From assembly GCA_026545765.1 (NCBI GenBank), contig CM048839.1:45616677-45680676 (forward strand): 64,000 nt of DNA. Reading direction: 5' to 3'. Under the pieces are notes generated by a model. It ran no database searches and was not told the DNA's origin. It saw only the letters and a program-made list of their open reading frames with translations. The position numbers were made by a program, and so were the translations under genes. Of the stretch, positions 45,170-57,546 are shown piece after piece (position 1 is the first letter of the stretch; each line of letters starts with the position of its first letter). The DNA comes from Plantago major. Taxonomy: Eukaryota; Streptophyta; Magnoliopsida; Lamiales; Plantaginaceae.

Positions 45170-48100
45170 ATGAAAGACCTCGATCTAATGAATTCAAGCG
45201 TGTCGAGGTTATTATCTAATTATTCAATGAATACCGATCGTGGATGGATGTATTATGCATTACTCTCAATGGCGAGTTCAATGGAGTTTTACGAAAGGGT
45301 TGAAGGTTTCATTGAATTTGCAATGTCAAATCCGTCTTGTGTAAAGGATGGGTTGATAAAGTGTCCTTGTGCAATGAAACGGTCAGAAACAAGCAATCGT
45401 GACTCCTAAAGTGGTAGTCCGACTTGAGGAAAAATGGATTCCTTCCGTATCGGTATGGAATCATCATGGTGAGGAAGCGACACCGTCAATACATATGACC
45501 AATCTGAGACAACGTGGAAGGAAGAGAAAAAATGAACAAGTCGGGAACAATCCCAATCAAGGCGATGCTATTCGAGCTCGAGTCGAACAAATGGTGTACG
45601 ATCTTTGCGGGAGTTCGAGGACACAACCAACACGAAACCGAGGTGGAGGTGGAGGAACCACCGAATCCGAGGATCGGTTGTTCTTTGACTTGTTAGAATC
45701 ATCAAGGAAGCGGTTTACCGGTGTAAGCTCAGAGTTGTCTTTGTTATCTCGGCTAATGAGTTGTAAGGCTAATGGCCGACAATAAAACGAGCTTCAATGA
45801 ATGGGTTGGCGTAATGTCGGACCTTTGTCTGAAGAAAACCTAGTTCCACCAACTTTTACCAAGCGAAGAAAAGATCACGGGGATTAGAAATTTGTGGTAA
45901 CCATAGGCATTGTCCAAAATGTGCATGATATATTGGGAGGAGGATGCGGATCTAATAGAATGCAAGTTACGTGGTAAGGAAGCAGTACAAGCGTTACAAG
46001 GAGGGTGGAAAGAAGCGACAAAGAAAATCTCTCACATAAGAAAATGTGGTACTTCCCTAGCACCTCGTTTGAAAAGATTGTATGCTTCAAGTGCTTGCGG
46101 ATAAAATGCGGTGGCACTGAGGCGAGTAATCTCGGATAATCTTTGAAGGTGGTAGAATGGACCATCCATGAGACTCACCGCATGGAAATCGTTTGACAAG
46201 ACATATCGAGTTTGCGGCGAATCTAGAAATGTACGTTTGGGACTTTATGCGGATGGTTTTAACTTGTTCGGTAGTGAACGTAAATACTCTTGTTGGCGAT
46301 TATGCTCACACGTACAATCGCCCCGGTGAGTGCATGAAGGAGCCATTCATGTTTCGAGCGCATTGGTGCACAGGCGAAAGATCACGGGCGGCGTTGGATG
46401 TTATCTTGCAACCCCTAATCAAGGTGATCGAGTTGTGGACGGATGGTATCCCATATGATGTGTCGACAAAAGATCTTCACCTTGAGCGGCTCTTCTTTGG
46501 ACCGTGGTGACTTCCTGCGTACTCCATGCTATCTGGAAGGAAAGCAATGAAATATGCATGTCCACATTGCTTGGAGGATCTGAGATGCATTTAGGTGAAG
46601 GGTAGTGGAAAATTTTGTTGGTTTGATTGTCATCGTAGGTTGCTAGAAAGTGACCATCCGTTCGGGAAGAACAAGGATCAATTCTTGAAAAATAAAGTCG
46701 TCGACAAAAAGCCCGACAAGACTTCTTTGGTGCACAAATTCTTGCGGAGATTGATAGATTGGGTCTTATGAAGGTGGTGAGCTTGGGTGGATGAAGCATA
46801 ACGAGAAAATTGGTAAAAATGTGGTTGGAGGAAGAGAAGCATTTTACGGGACTTGCCTTCTTGGGCGATCTTCTTATCCGTCACAACTTAGATTTCATGC
46901 ACATTGAGAAGAACGTGTTCGAGAACTTATTCAATACACTTTGCAACATTGAGGGAAAAACAAAGGACCATGCGAAGTCTAGATCCGAGTTGTCGGCGTG
47001 GTGTAAAAGGCTGAGTTGACAAAGAAGGATGAGAATGGTAAGTGGCGAAAGCGTGCTACACAATTGACAACGCTTCTAGGTCAATTTTGTTTGATTGGGT
47101 GAGGGCATTGAGTTTCCGGATAATTCGCCTCAAATTTAGAGGTGTGTGGATTTGAAGAAAAAGGTTTATGGGATGAAGAGCCACGGTATCGTGTGTTCAT
47201 GGAGAGGCTTATCCGGTAGCATTCGAGAGCTGTAGAAACACGTATGGTGCTATCACCGAGTTGAGCTTATTTTTCAAAAATTTAGGCACAAGGGTGGTTC
47301 ATGATAAAGTGTTGGAAAATCTTGAAAGGAACATACCATTGATTCTATCTGGCTCGAGCGTATCTTTCCACCAAGTGGTTTGATTCTATGGAGCACTTGT
47401 CGGTTCACCTTCCTCATGAAGCGAGACTTCTTTGGTCCGGTTCGATGTCGATGGATGTATCCATTCGAGAGGTACTTGGGGAAATTGAAGAAGTATGTCA
47501 ACAACAAAGGTAAACTGAAGGTTCGATTGCAATGCCTACATTCGAGAGGAAGCGCAACCTACGCTCTTATTACTTTGATGAACACGTCCCTACGAAGGCA
47601 AAAGAAGGCTCGAAATGCGGACACATTAAGTAGTTCAAGCGGATGATGAGTTTTCCCTATCATCTTGGTATCGGGGAGACCTCTTAGTGCGACTAAGAAA
47701 GAATATCTTACGGATAAAGAGTTGAAAGCGACTCAATATTATGTCCTCACGAATTGTCTTTGAGGTTGACAAAGATATGGTACTATTTGCGGTCGACAAC
47801 CATTTATTTAAATTTTAATATAGCTACGCAAGTCTCTACTTCAATTATAGACTTATCATCGAATCAATGTTTGCGCTTTTTCAAAAGCGTTGTTTGGAAG
47901 AAAATCCTCGGATGACGGAGGATACACTAGAGGAACTACTTGACTCAAAATTCCTCTGAATTTCCAGTTGGTTCCAGAGTATGTCCGAATCCTATTAACA
48001 ACGTCACATGCATATACTTAAAGGCTCTCGCAGGTCCATTCAAAAGGTCTACACATTCCAGGTTATATAGTGATGGCCTTAGGTTCCACATTGAATGTAA

Positions 48101-48500
48101 CACGGCCATGGCGACAAGCAACTCGGTGTGTGTTAATGGTCTGAAGAGTATGGAGACGCTACTTTGTTTGATTTCCACGGCAAGCTAAAAGCGAATTGTG
48201 AGGATTGAATATTACGGATTGCCATTTAAACGAACCTTCTTGTTTGACGTTGAGTGGTATGATCCTAATCCGGAGGTACGAGGAAGAACGAGCGGTATGA
48301 AATGGTTGATGTGAACGAAAGAAGAGGTACCGAACAGTATAAACCATTTATTACGGCGACTCAAGCACAACAAGTGGTGTTTCTTGAATATCCAAGCGAA
48401 AACGATAAGGGGAATGGTTAGGCTGCGGTACCTATTCGTGCTTTCGCTCGAAAGTGGAGTACATTGAGAAAGGCGACTCGATTACCAACTCGTACCAACA
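45170..48500 (+). pseudogene. TNP2-type (En/Spm) CACTA transposase, degraded
   Basis: The transposase would cut and join the element's ends. Segments in order: the transposase-associated domain (DRGWMYYALLS ... FIEFAMSNPSCVKDGLIKCPC, 45215-45385); a linker; KKISHIRK and PRLKRLYASS (about 46020-46100); the TNP2 core (CMKEPFMF, LDVILQPLIKVIELWTDGI, 46330-46445; then YACPHC about 46553); HNLDFMHIEKNVFENLFNTL (46883-46942) and GKTKDHAKSRSEL; CRWMYPFERYLGKLKKYV (about 47445-47500); and a DUF4216-like tail (YKPFITATQAQQVVFLEYPS, 48339-48398). Stops and frameshifts separate most of these, so it is a pseudogene. Order and content leave no doubt about the family. Confidence 0.9.
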
Positions 48501-48699
48501 AGAGGATGTCGATAAACAAGCGGAAGATCCCATAGAAGCGGATGATGAGTTGTTTGATGCACGAGGACCAATATGTAGTCTTAGAGGGCGCTATAATGGT
48601 ATATTATGTGTATTATGAGTAATTATATGTGTTATTATAATGTTATGTATTATAACTCGTACTAACACATTTTTATTGTATTTATTACATTTTTTTGCA

Positions 48700-50589
48700 G
48701 ATGCCGCGACAGAGGCCGTCCACCTATCGTCCCCCAGCCGGCCGCATGATAGTGGGGTCGGGGACACCGTCGTGGAGGGCTCGAAGATCGGAATGAGGTC
48801 TCGGATTCTGAGACCCCGGCGGAGAGAAGCGGCCGTGGCTCTACCGTCGGCCGGACACATCTTTGGAGGGCGACCACGACGATTGTCCCTACCTCGTGTT
48901 CGATCCAAACAATCCCAACGTCACGTGGGACGGCTTACTGTGATTTTCCTATTGGTCCCGCCAAGTAAGTATTATACATTCTTCTTAAATATGTAAAACA
49001 TAGCGATAATGATAGTTGACAAGTATAAATTGTTGTACTAAAGTAATGCATATTCGTTTCTTGTATCTTATACATTGACAACACTTATGGCCTCGGGAGG
49101 TGCACAACAACAAACTAGGTGACATCTTAGGAGGCGAGAGAGCCACCAAGGCGGTGGTGAGTGTTGGAGCCACATCTCGAGCGCATGAGGGCCGAGTACT
49201 TGATGAGTGAGGTAAGTTTAAAATATGACATTCATTTGTTTGTAATTATAATTAATCGTTTTAATATGAGTGGTATGTTAGCCACTTTGTATGTGAGTGG
49301 TATGTTAGCCACTTTATTTGGGTGATATGTTAGTCACCATTGTGTTAGTAAATTTTAGGACAATGTGAGTGGTATGTTAGCCCTTGTATGTGAGTGGTAT
49401 GTTAGCCACTTTATTTGGGTGATATGTTAGTCACCATTGTGTTAGTAAATTTTAGGACAATGAGTGGTATGTTAGCCTTGTATGTGAGTGGTATGTTAGC
49501 CACTATATGTGAGTGGTATGTTAGCCACTTTATTTGGGTGATATGTTAGTCACCATATACATTATGTTGTTAGGACATGTATTGACTTTGGATGTTGTAT
49601 GAAATTGGGAATGTAGAAGGAGTACTTCATTCAAGAGGTTGATCCCACAGATCTGCGCGTTTACGACCTGGATCCAAAGCATCTGAGGATATGGTCTGTA
49701 TGTGGAAGGCCATTCGGATCGGGTGGCCCAATCCTCCACATGTTGATGCAACGGAGTGGGCCTTTGGGATGCTTCTTGGCGCCGAATCGATGTCCAGACG
49801 TTGCTTGGACCAACAGTAACCGGCATCCCATCGTCACGGCAGAAGGGCCGTCACCACCTGGGAGGCGATCTCGTTATCGATTATTATCAATCGGTGCGAA
49901 TGTATGTGTTTTTGCAATCTAGCATTACGTGTATGCTGAAGTCTCGCTGCTCTATTACTTGTAGATGATAAATTGTTGACTAGATCTGGTTTGATTGGTG
50001 TGGCACGGGAGGTGACATCCAAGTATGCCATCTTCAAGAAGGCCAAGCGTATATGGGTATGGACCATTGCCGGCCTCGCCTATCATGCGGTATGTTTATG
50101 TTGCTTAAAGTTCATATTTGTACACTATTACAAGTTACTTTTTTAAAACAGTAACTGATCATTATATCTGCTATTTACGATTTCAGGCTGAGGTTGATGC
50201 TCAGGTGGCGAGGCAGGAGGACGAGACGGGTGATGTGTTGTCAACTGAACAAGTTGACAACATCTTCCTAGAGGTCAACAAACCGGACAAGAAAGGACGA
50301 ATATATGGACTCGGGAGCCTCGGTTTGCAACTGGCTAGTCCGGCGTGCTCCTCATCATCGTCCCAGCAGTCCAGACGTCCGGTTTACACGTGACTGTGTC
50401 TCGGAAATGGTGCAGTCGCAGGTCCGGGAACATGTTGCTCGGCTAACTCAAGAGATGGAGCAACAAAGGGACGAGATGGAGCGCCGCGACAGAGAACGAA
50501 GGGAGGAGAACGAGCGCCTTCGGTTACAGATGGAGCAGTTCATGTCCCAGTTCCGCCATCACCCACCCCCACCCCCGTCTGATAGCTAG
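48700..50589 (+). pseudogene. Second CACTA gene (plant Transposase_24-like), with introns and a frame change
   Basis: The most conserved part is an exon after tttcag at 50186: VDAQVARQEDETGDVLSTEQ, then FLEVNKPDKKGRIYGLGS (about 50269-50322). This is the hallmark of the second protein of plant CACTA elements. A coiled-coil tail (MEQQRDEMERRDRERREENE) and a proline-rich end with stop at 50587-50589 follow. One frame change occurs near 50390. Earlier exons include about 48700-48965 and 49960-50092 (GVAREVTSKYAIFKKAKRIW). Its product probably binds the subterminal decamers, as TNPA does. Confidence 0.75.
49250..49560. repeat. Minisatellite in a CACTA intron
   Basis: Direct repeats of gtgagtggtatgttagccact and tttgggtgatatgttagtcacc alternate for about 300 bp. 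Units are nearly identical, which points to recent slippage or unequal exchange. The segment has no coding content. Confidence 0.88.
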
Positions 50590-50764
50590 TTATGTATCTG
50601 TATGTTCAGATTTTTTTTCATATTTACACTTGTTTGGATAATTTCTCCAGCTCCGAATATTACTTTTTTATTCATTGAAACATTTTCCGTATTATTGATT
50701 TATTATCGAACATTATATTGATTAAATAGGTGAACTACGAAAAATAGGGATTAATATGAAATAA

Positions 50765-51122
50765 ATAGTGACGGAAGTAGTGACGGAATTCACAGTGACG
50801 GAATTAGTGACGGAATTTCAAATTCCGTCACTAGTCCAATTAAAATATTTAGCGACGGATAGGATCTATCCGTCGCTATATTTAGCGACGGATAGATCCT
50901 ATCCGTCGCTAAATATAGCGACGGATAGAATCTATCCGTCGCTAAATTTCGGAATTAAAAAAAAAAATAATTGGTCAATCCGTCGTCCAATCCGTCGCGA
51001 ATTGGACGACGGATTGTTATCCGTCGCCACAGCTCCAGGGGGGCGACGGATTTTCTATCCGTCGCCAGAGCTGGGGCGACGGATAGCTGGCCTGTAGCGA
51101 CGGATCTATCCGTCGCTACAGG
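50765..51122. repeat. Right subterminal repeat zone of the CACTA element
   Basis: Starts with four agtgacggaat units, then palindromic arrays of gcgacggata / tatccgtcgc (about 50850-50945 and 51040-51120), mirroring the left zone. The agtgacggaat variant is present only on this side. Confidence 0.9.
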
Positions 51123-51139
51123 CCAGATTTTTTGTAGTG

Positions 51140-51142
51140 TAC
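51140..51142. repeat. Target duplication tac of the large CACTA element, right
   Basis: Equals 43437-43439. Sequence of the interrupted Athila-like element resumes directly after it. Confidence 0.85.
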
Positions 51143-52620
51143 AAGAAGATAGAAAAGGATTATAAAGACTTGATTGACGAGGAGTGCGATGGGGCCATCA
51201 TGGAGATTCAACCGGACGAACTTGTTGAGATATGCGAGCGACTTAGCCAAGAATCTATGAGAGCAATGATGAGGAGAATCGAACTTTACGAGATGAAGAA
51301 GAAAATCCATCATCTATGCGACAAGCTAAAGGACTATGGACAATGGCTCCAAGCGGATGTTGTAGAAAGGTGGGCTAATCAAGTATGGGATTTGGACAGC
51401 AATGATACTTCTGTCGACAAGAGAGAAGTTATGAGGAGAATACTTGAAGCAACCGAGGTGATAGTCGAGGAAGAAGAAGAGATGATGAGAACAGAACATG
51501 TCGAAGTCGTACGCGGAAAACAAAAGAAGAGTATGGAGGAGTCGACTGAGACAAAGGTGGGAGATATTGAACCACTCGTACGAACCGAAGCTCAATGGAC
51601 CAAGCCTATGGAAGAAGAGGCATACATCGAGCAAGAAGATACTCGAGGAACTATCAAGTACTCGAAGCTAGTAAACAGGAGGATTGTGGGGAGTTTGAAG
51701 ATACGATGGGTGGCCTTCATAAGGCCATCGAACCATATATCCCACCACACCTTCGCGGTAGGATGACAGAAGTAAGCTTTCGCTTCCTATACTTTAGCGA
51801 TCCACGATTCTATATCATCATCGTTACTTCGATTAGTACCACTACCCATGAACCCAACCCCGTAAGGAAATTAGAAGAAATTGAATACGTTATTCCTGAT
51901 TGTTATATCATGCCTTATACGGAAAGGGACCAATCATTGGGAAACCCACGTACTCAACATATCCCCATGAATTTCCGACCCAATGATTGGAAGGTTCTCA
52001 TAACTACCCCTGACCGTAAACTTGATTCTGATTGTCTGACTAGCACGTAGAAATATAGAACACATGAATACGAATCATTCTCAAAAGGATATTGTGAACC
52101 AAGGAAAGCAAGATCTCTCAGGGACGCATCAATGGAAGAAGTCGGAGGGAAGCCATGGGTGTGCAATCCGAATGATGAGAACAAGTTGTTCGATGGAGAT
52201 CCAATCAGTCGAGTGGAATCTGGTACTATGATAGTACTTGAAGGAATAGGACTTAAGGAGTTTGTTGATCAGCCATGGAATGACATAAGTGTGCTCGGAA
52301 GAAGGAACATATACATTCATAAGAGAAACCATATCCATGAGTACACTAAGGATGACGATAACTTCTTCACCGAGCAAATCATTCTCCAGCTATGAAGGAA
52401 GAAGAAGAGGGCGACACCAAGAAGGAGAGAGCTGAGTCGTGAGTTCGACAGGAAAATGACAAGAACTGGGAATGGGTTGATGGACCTAACACCAATCAAA
52501 ACCCGCCAACAAGGATGCGAAAGAAGAACGCTACTAGAAGGTGGAGATGGGTGGACGGACCTAACATAGACCACATGCACCCATCCTAAAGGTCATTTCG
52601 GAACAGGGGTCGGGCTATAA
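51140..52620 (+). pseudogene. Coding remnant of the Athila-like element, right of the CACTA insertion
   Basis: Charged, helical sequence follows the insertion (DELVEICERLSQESMRAM, EMKKKIHHLCDKLKDYGQWL and a poly-Glu patch EEEEE), then a segment with PYIPPHLRGR at about 51739-51768, and a further stretch ending at about 52395 (RRNIYIHKRNHIHEYT). No CCHC knuckle, protease, polymerase or integrase motif is seen. It may be the C-terminal part of gag plus an unknown product. The phrase gcgcttcttgggagacaac at 52632 marks the end of the coding part as in Athila elements. The region is part of a broken element. Confidence 0.55.
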
Positions 52621-52904
52621 AACCTAAAACAAGCGCTTCTTGGGAGACAACCCAAAGTCACGTTTAATTTTCGCACTTGCATTTGCATTTTTGTTTTTCT
52701 GTCTTTTCTCAATTTCCGCACCAAAAATCTTTTCAAACTTTTTAAAATTTCTTAATTAATTACTTAGGTTCATTTTTTTCATTTCAAAAACGAAAAAACT
52801 TAAAAGAATCGAGAAAATGCGAAATCTCGCGAAAGAAAAAGCTGTGAGGCAGCAGCCTCACCGCAGTGAGCTGCAGCTCACTTCTTCTCCCTTTTTGAAC
52901 CCCA

Positions 52905-52913
52905 AAAGAGATT
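52905..52913. repeat. 9-bp target duplication aaagagatt, left
   Basis: Equals 54181-54189. A 9-bp duplication is the MULE signature. Confidence 0.85.
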
Positions 52914-54180
52914 AGCGAAAAATCTGACAAAGGTACCTTAAGTTGTGTCATTTCCGAAAAAAGGTACCTTTAGTTGTTACCGCCCGATTTTGGTACCCTA
53001 ACTTTCAATTTTGTCCAATTTGTATACTCCATCAGTCCAATTTGACGGCTCCGTCAATTTTGACCGTTTTAATTGTGACATTTCCGCTTTTGGTACCTTT
53101 ATTTGTGACAGTCCGATTTTGGTACCTTTAAATGCATTATTGTCCAATTTAGTTACCCTACGACACGTGTTGATTTAATATCGCGACACGTATCACTTTG
53201 CAAAATACTAAAATACGTTGCATTAAAATGTAAATACGGTAGATATTTGTTAATTTCAAATAGGTCCTATTTTATGGGAAAAATCAAAATTACCCGTGAG
53301 AATATGGACTATGGACTACCTTAGAAATTTAAAAATAAAACATAATTAAAGAAAAATAAAAAATACATAAAAGCCATGGGAGCTTCTTCTTCTTCTTCCA
53401 TGGCAGTATACCATAGAAGCTCCATTGGTGAAAGGATTTCCCGTGCCTAAAGCTCCACCACGGAGCTTCCAGACGGCCAAGGGTCTGACAGATCTGCCAT
53501 GGCAGATGCTTCCATGGCTAATTTGAAATTGAGGGTGCAGGTGCGGAGGGCATGTCAGTGGTCGCAGTGGAGGGAGGTGGCGGCGGAGTGGGGTGGAAGG
53601 GCACCGGTGGAGGGGATGAAGCAACATGGCCATATTGAACTCCACACTTCACCATTGCCATGGATCTTCCAAGCTAAAGCTTCATGGTGAAGCTTCTGGC
53701 AGCAAGCTTCCATGGCAGAAATTGGGTTAATCTCAATTTTCTTGTTTTTTTCCAAAAAATTTTTGCCTTCTTTTTAACTTAATTTTATTTTGATCTTTTT
53801 TTTCTACCTTTTTATTAATCTCATAATGGGGCTTTTTGAAACTTATTTTGATAAAATGGGGTTACTTCATAATTATCGAAAACAATATGGTTCAATTGAC
53901 ATTGACGAAAATTATTTTATTTGTAATTTTACCCATTAAAAATTAAAATTGGACTGTCATAAACAAAGGTACCAAAAGCAAAAATGTCACAACTTAAGGT
54001 ACATTTTTCGGAATTTTCCCGCGCTAAAACAGTCAAAATTGACGGATCCGTCAAATTGGACTGACGGAGTATACAAATTGGACAAAATTGAAAGTTAAGG
54101 TACCAAAATCGGGCGGTAACAACTAAAGGTACCTTTTTCGAAAATGACACAACTTAAGGTACCTTTGTCGGATTTTTCCC
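52914..54180. mobile_element. Non-autonomous MULE with long terminal inverted repeats, 1.27 kb
   Basis: The left end (gcgaaaaatctgacaaagg) and the inverted right end (gggaaaaatccgacaaagg) begin terminal inverted repeats of about 200-230 bp rich in ggtacc and ccgattttggtacc phrases. Perfect 9-bp duplications flank the element. The interior, about 53370-53720, is GC-richer and crowded with CCATGG and GCTTC motifs. It has open frames of about 60-100 residues on both strands that match no family I know. It could be a captured host fragment (Pack-MULE) or element-specific sequence. No transposase is present. Confidence 0.9.
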
Positions 54181-54189
54181 AAAGAGATT
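54181..54189. repeat. 9-bp target duplication aaagagatt, right
   Basis: Equals 52905-52913. Confidence 0.85.
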
Positions 54190-55558
54190 TTGTCTCCCCA
54201 CTCCATTCTTCAAAATTCTTCATTTGCTCGATAATTTCATCGTACCTATTGCATTCCTAGCTTGCCCATCTATCAACAACACCAAGTAAGTGATCTCTAC
54301 TCAATATTATCTTTATAACATCTTCAAATTCAAGTTTCTATCCTTCACCTTTTTTCTTGCACTTTCTTCTTGCTTCTTGAGTGCTATGCAATTATATGCT
54401 TTAATTGATTGAACTGATTATGTTTGGGATATGTGGATACATGCTTACTTCTAGTATTCACCTTATTAACACTTGCCTTGGTTGAGATTTGACAAATTGA
54501 TTGAGAATTTGAGGGTTTTTGTTCTTGCTCACCATGTGTTCAATGTCTCAATAGAACAAATCCCCTTGCCGACCCTTTTCTCCTTCGATTACATGCTCAC
54601 ATGATCTTTACTTTAAAAATTATGCTCAGGAAAAATGTTTGCATCGTCATATGCTCATTGGATGGAATTTTCATTGCAATATGTCCTCTTCCTTTGATGC
54701 TTGACACAATATGAGAATTTGCGCTACATGCCTAGTTCATGCATTGATTTGAAGTAGTTATTGACTTATCACAAGCTGGAATTGGCATACATGTACCAAA
54801 CATCAGGTTTGGGGGAGGAAAATCCCATGAGATTTCCATGTAAGCTATAGTCTAGAGTTCACTCCAAACATGCTATCTCACACACTTTTGAGCCCAGGTA
54901 CCATGGAAGAACGAAGGAGGATACCCATCGCAAGATGCATAAACTCTTTGTGGAGCTCGTGAACGATGACCAGCTGGGAGACCAAGATGATATGCGGAGG
55001 AGGAATTAAATGAACAAGCATGGAAGCACAACACCGAGAGGGGAGTATCTTTCCTTTTTCTTCTTTACTTTTCTAGTTTCCTATCTGCTCTCTGCTAGGT
55101 TTGGGGGAAGAATTTGATTTGACTACTGCCTGCTAACTTGCTTGGTTTGTAGTAGCTTTTAAATATTTGCACTTAGTTAAGTTATAGTTAAATACGTCTA
55201 AAAACTAGATTTACTTTTATCTATTGCGTCTAGGGTTACTTGCCTTTTTGAAAAGAAGGTTGATCTATGGAAGAGTACTAAGTATAAATTATGACTAAGA
55301 TGAGAGGTTGTGGATTTGTTTTCATACTTCACTGCTTATTGAATATATGCTCTGACCAAACCCGACCCGCGCTACTTTGATGAGTGAGTTTGCTTGCTAC
55401 TCCAATTAGGTCCTGTGTGCAACCGTGTGAACACTGCTACCCTTGAGTCCTTATTTGTGAACAGCATGAATGTGATTTGTAGTACTCACCTTTCTGAATC
55501 ATTTTCTATACCTTTCACTGACCCCTCTGAAAGCTTTTTGAGCCTTATGAAACTCCAA
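54190..55558 (+). other. Non-coding 3' part of the Athila-like element
   Basis: No open frame of note. The phrases catcaggtttgggggagg (54802) and taggtttgggggaagaattt (55097) resemble the repeated purine tracts found downstream of the coding part in Athila/Tat elements. Confidence 0.5.

Positions 55559-55656
<98 letters not shown>
55559..55656. repeat. (AT)n microsatellite
   Basis: Close to 100 bp of AT repeats with one TG variant near 55648. The MULE-like element beginning at 55657 lies directly against it. Confidence 0.95.
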
Positions 55657-57546
55657 GGGTGAATTTCATCCAGTACCCCTTTTAGATGTTCTAATTACAC
55701 CTGGGTACCAGTTAGATCAACAATAACATGCAAGTCCTGATCGATATAAATCAATTACATGTAGGTCCACGAATTTGACTTTTTGCGAATTAAAACCAGA
55801 AAAAGTCATTTTTACCCCTGCTTAAATATCAGCTTTTAGTTTTAGCCAAACAGGCTTAACTTATTGATGATGTGTGGACTTGGATGTAATTGATTTTTTT
55901 TACATATAATTTATATTTAAACCTATTATTAATTAACTTGTATATTAATTAGTGGTGGTATGTAAATGTTCAGGAGGGTCCCATTTTGATTTTTAAACAT
56001 TTTGGAGGTTTAATTTCAATTTTCACCTATCAAACATATAAATATAAAAAGGTTGAAAGATAGTTTACAATTTCTAGAACTTCATACTTGTTTTTAATAC
56101 TTAATGGCATCTATTTAAAAAATGAGAACTTCTAAATTACAGTAGTGATCCCCAGGGCTCATCTAATTCTTAAAGGATAGCCCTTTCAATTTTTTAAAAC
56201 CCTCAATTAAGTCCCTGTAAAATCCCAAAATTTTTAAAAACTTTGTAAAATTCCAAAATAAAATCATTCTTACACGATTAGGTGGGCATGGAAAGAGATC
56301 AGTCCAATCATGATTGCTCTTCCTATTATAAATAATACTCCCTCCATTTCAGAGAAAGTGTTACAACTTTTCGTTTTCGGCATTTCACTAAAAGTGTTAC
56401 AATTTTTACAATATGTTAAATAATAAAACTCCCTAATAATAAAACTCCCTACCTTTCACTTTTATTACAATATGCCACTCAGTTAATCTCTAATAATCAG
56501 GGGGACCACTTGTACTTTTTACTTTTTCTTAAAATTGGTGCAAATCCAAATTGTAACAATTTCTCTGAAATTGGGGGGGTAATATTTATTAATTTATTAA
56601 TTTTTATTTAACTTTATTGGAAACTCCATGGATGAACTTCAATGGCAGGACCATGAACGTGAAAGTGATAAAAAAAAAATTTAAAAATTTAAAATTGAAA
56701 ATTTGGGTTAATTGATACTGTATTTTTATTTTTTAATTATTTTTTAGACAAATTTATGTTTTTTTTGTAATTTTTAATTTTTCAATGCCTTTTCAGTTAT
56801 CAATTATTTTTCAATACCTTTTTTAAATAATTTTTCTGTTATTTATTTATTTTTCGTAATTTTTTATTTTTTAAATTATTTTTCAATTTTTTATTTATTT
56901 TTCATAATTGATAAATATTTTAAATTATTAATTAGTTTATATTTATTATTTTTAACTCACATATCTCTAACAAATCACTTTCACCTTCCTGTAATGGATG
57001 GAGCTTCCATGGAAGTGAAGGAAACATGTGTTAATTATTGTTATATTGTTTTTCACATTTGTTTATATTTTTATTTTATTTTTCATAATTTTTTATTTTA
57101 TTAACATTTTTATGTCATTATTTGTTTTTCAATTTTTATTTAGTAATTTCTTTTTTATTTCTTAAAATCATTTTTCTATTTTTCATTTTTATCCAAAAAA
57201 AATTATTTTTATATTATTTATTTATTTTCATATTTTTTTAAATAACTTTTCTAATTTTTATTTATTTTTCAAAAAATATATTTTAAAAATATTTTTTCTA
57301 TTTTTTATTTATTGTTCATAATTTTTTATTCAACCTAAATTATTTTTCCATTATTTATTTATTTTTTGGACATTATTGTGTATTAAAATCGAAAAGGGGG
57401 TAAAATAAACTAAGGACCTGTTTGTTTGTCCACTAAGGAATTTCTGGTCAACAAAAAATCAGCTTTTTGGACTTAGATGTAATTGTTGAACTAACTGGTG
57501 CTTAGATGCAATGCCCATATCTAACAGGGGTATATGTAATAACCCC
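55657..57546. mobile_element. Second non-autonomous MULE-like element, 1.9 kb, in an (AT)n tract
   Basis: The left end gggtgaatttcatccagtacccc and the inverted right end ggggttattacatatacccc open inverted repeats of roughly 100 bp. Both arms contain accagttaga/gttcaacaat...acat..aagtcc. The flanks are tgtatatat and tatatatat, a near-perfect 9-bp duplication, though the AT tract makes this ambiguous. The core (56580-57400) is very AT-rich with repeated tttttatttatttttc phrases. There is no coding region. A Stowaway MITE is nested inside. The sequence ggagcttccatgg at 56999 also occurs in variants in the MULE at 52914. Confidence 0.65.
56338..56579. mobile_element. Stowaway MITE (Tc1/mariner), 242 bp
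   Basis: Terminal inverted repeats ctccctccatttcagag and, inverted, cccccccaatttcagag match the CTCCCTCC Stowaway ends. TA dinucleotides lie on both sides (56336-56337 and 56580-56581). It is non-coding and nested inside the MULE-like element. Confidence 0.92.

Larger units (their letters stand above)
43440..51139 (+). mobile_element. CACTA (En/Spm) transposon, 7.7 kb, transposase broken
   Basis: The termini are cactacaagaaaaac and, inverted, cactacaaaaaat, flanked by a tac duplication. Both subterminal zones hold dense inverted arrays of the decamer gcgacggata. Inside, on +, are a degraded TNP2-type transposase (45170-48500), an extra partial copy of its N-terminal domain (about 44560-45000) and a second gene of the plant Transposase_24 type ending at 50589. 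The coding region has many stops and shifts, so this copy cannot move itself, but the intact ends could be mobilised by an active relative. It sits in the gag region of the Athila-like element and is younger than it. Confidence 0.93.

Noticed and set aside
46419-46799. 126-residue antisense open frame in the CACTA element
   Set aside because: It lies opposite the TNP2 transposase, whose conserved motifs are on the plus strand.
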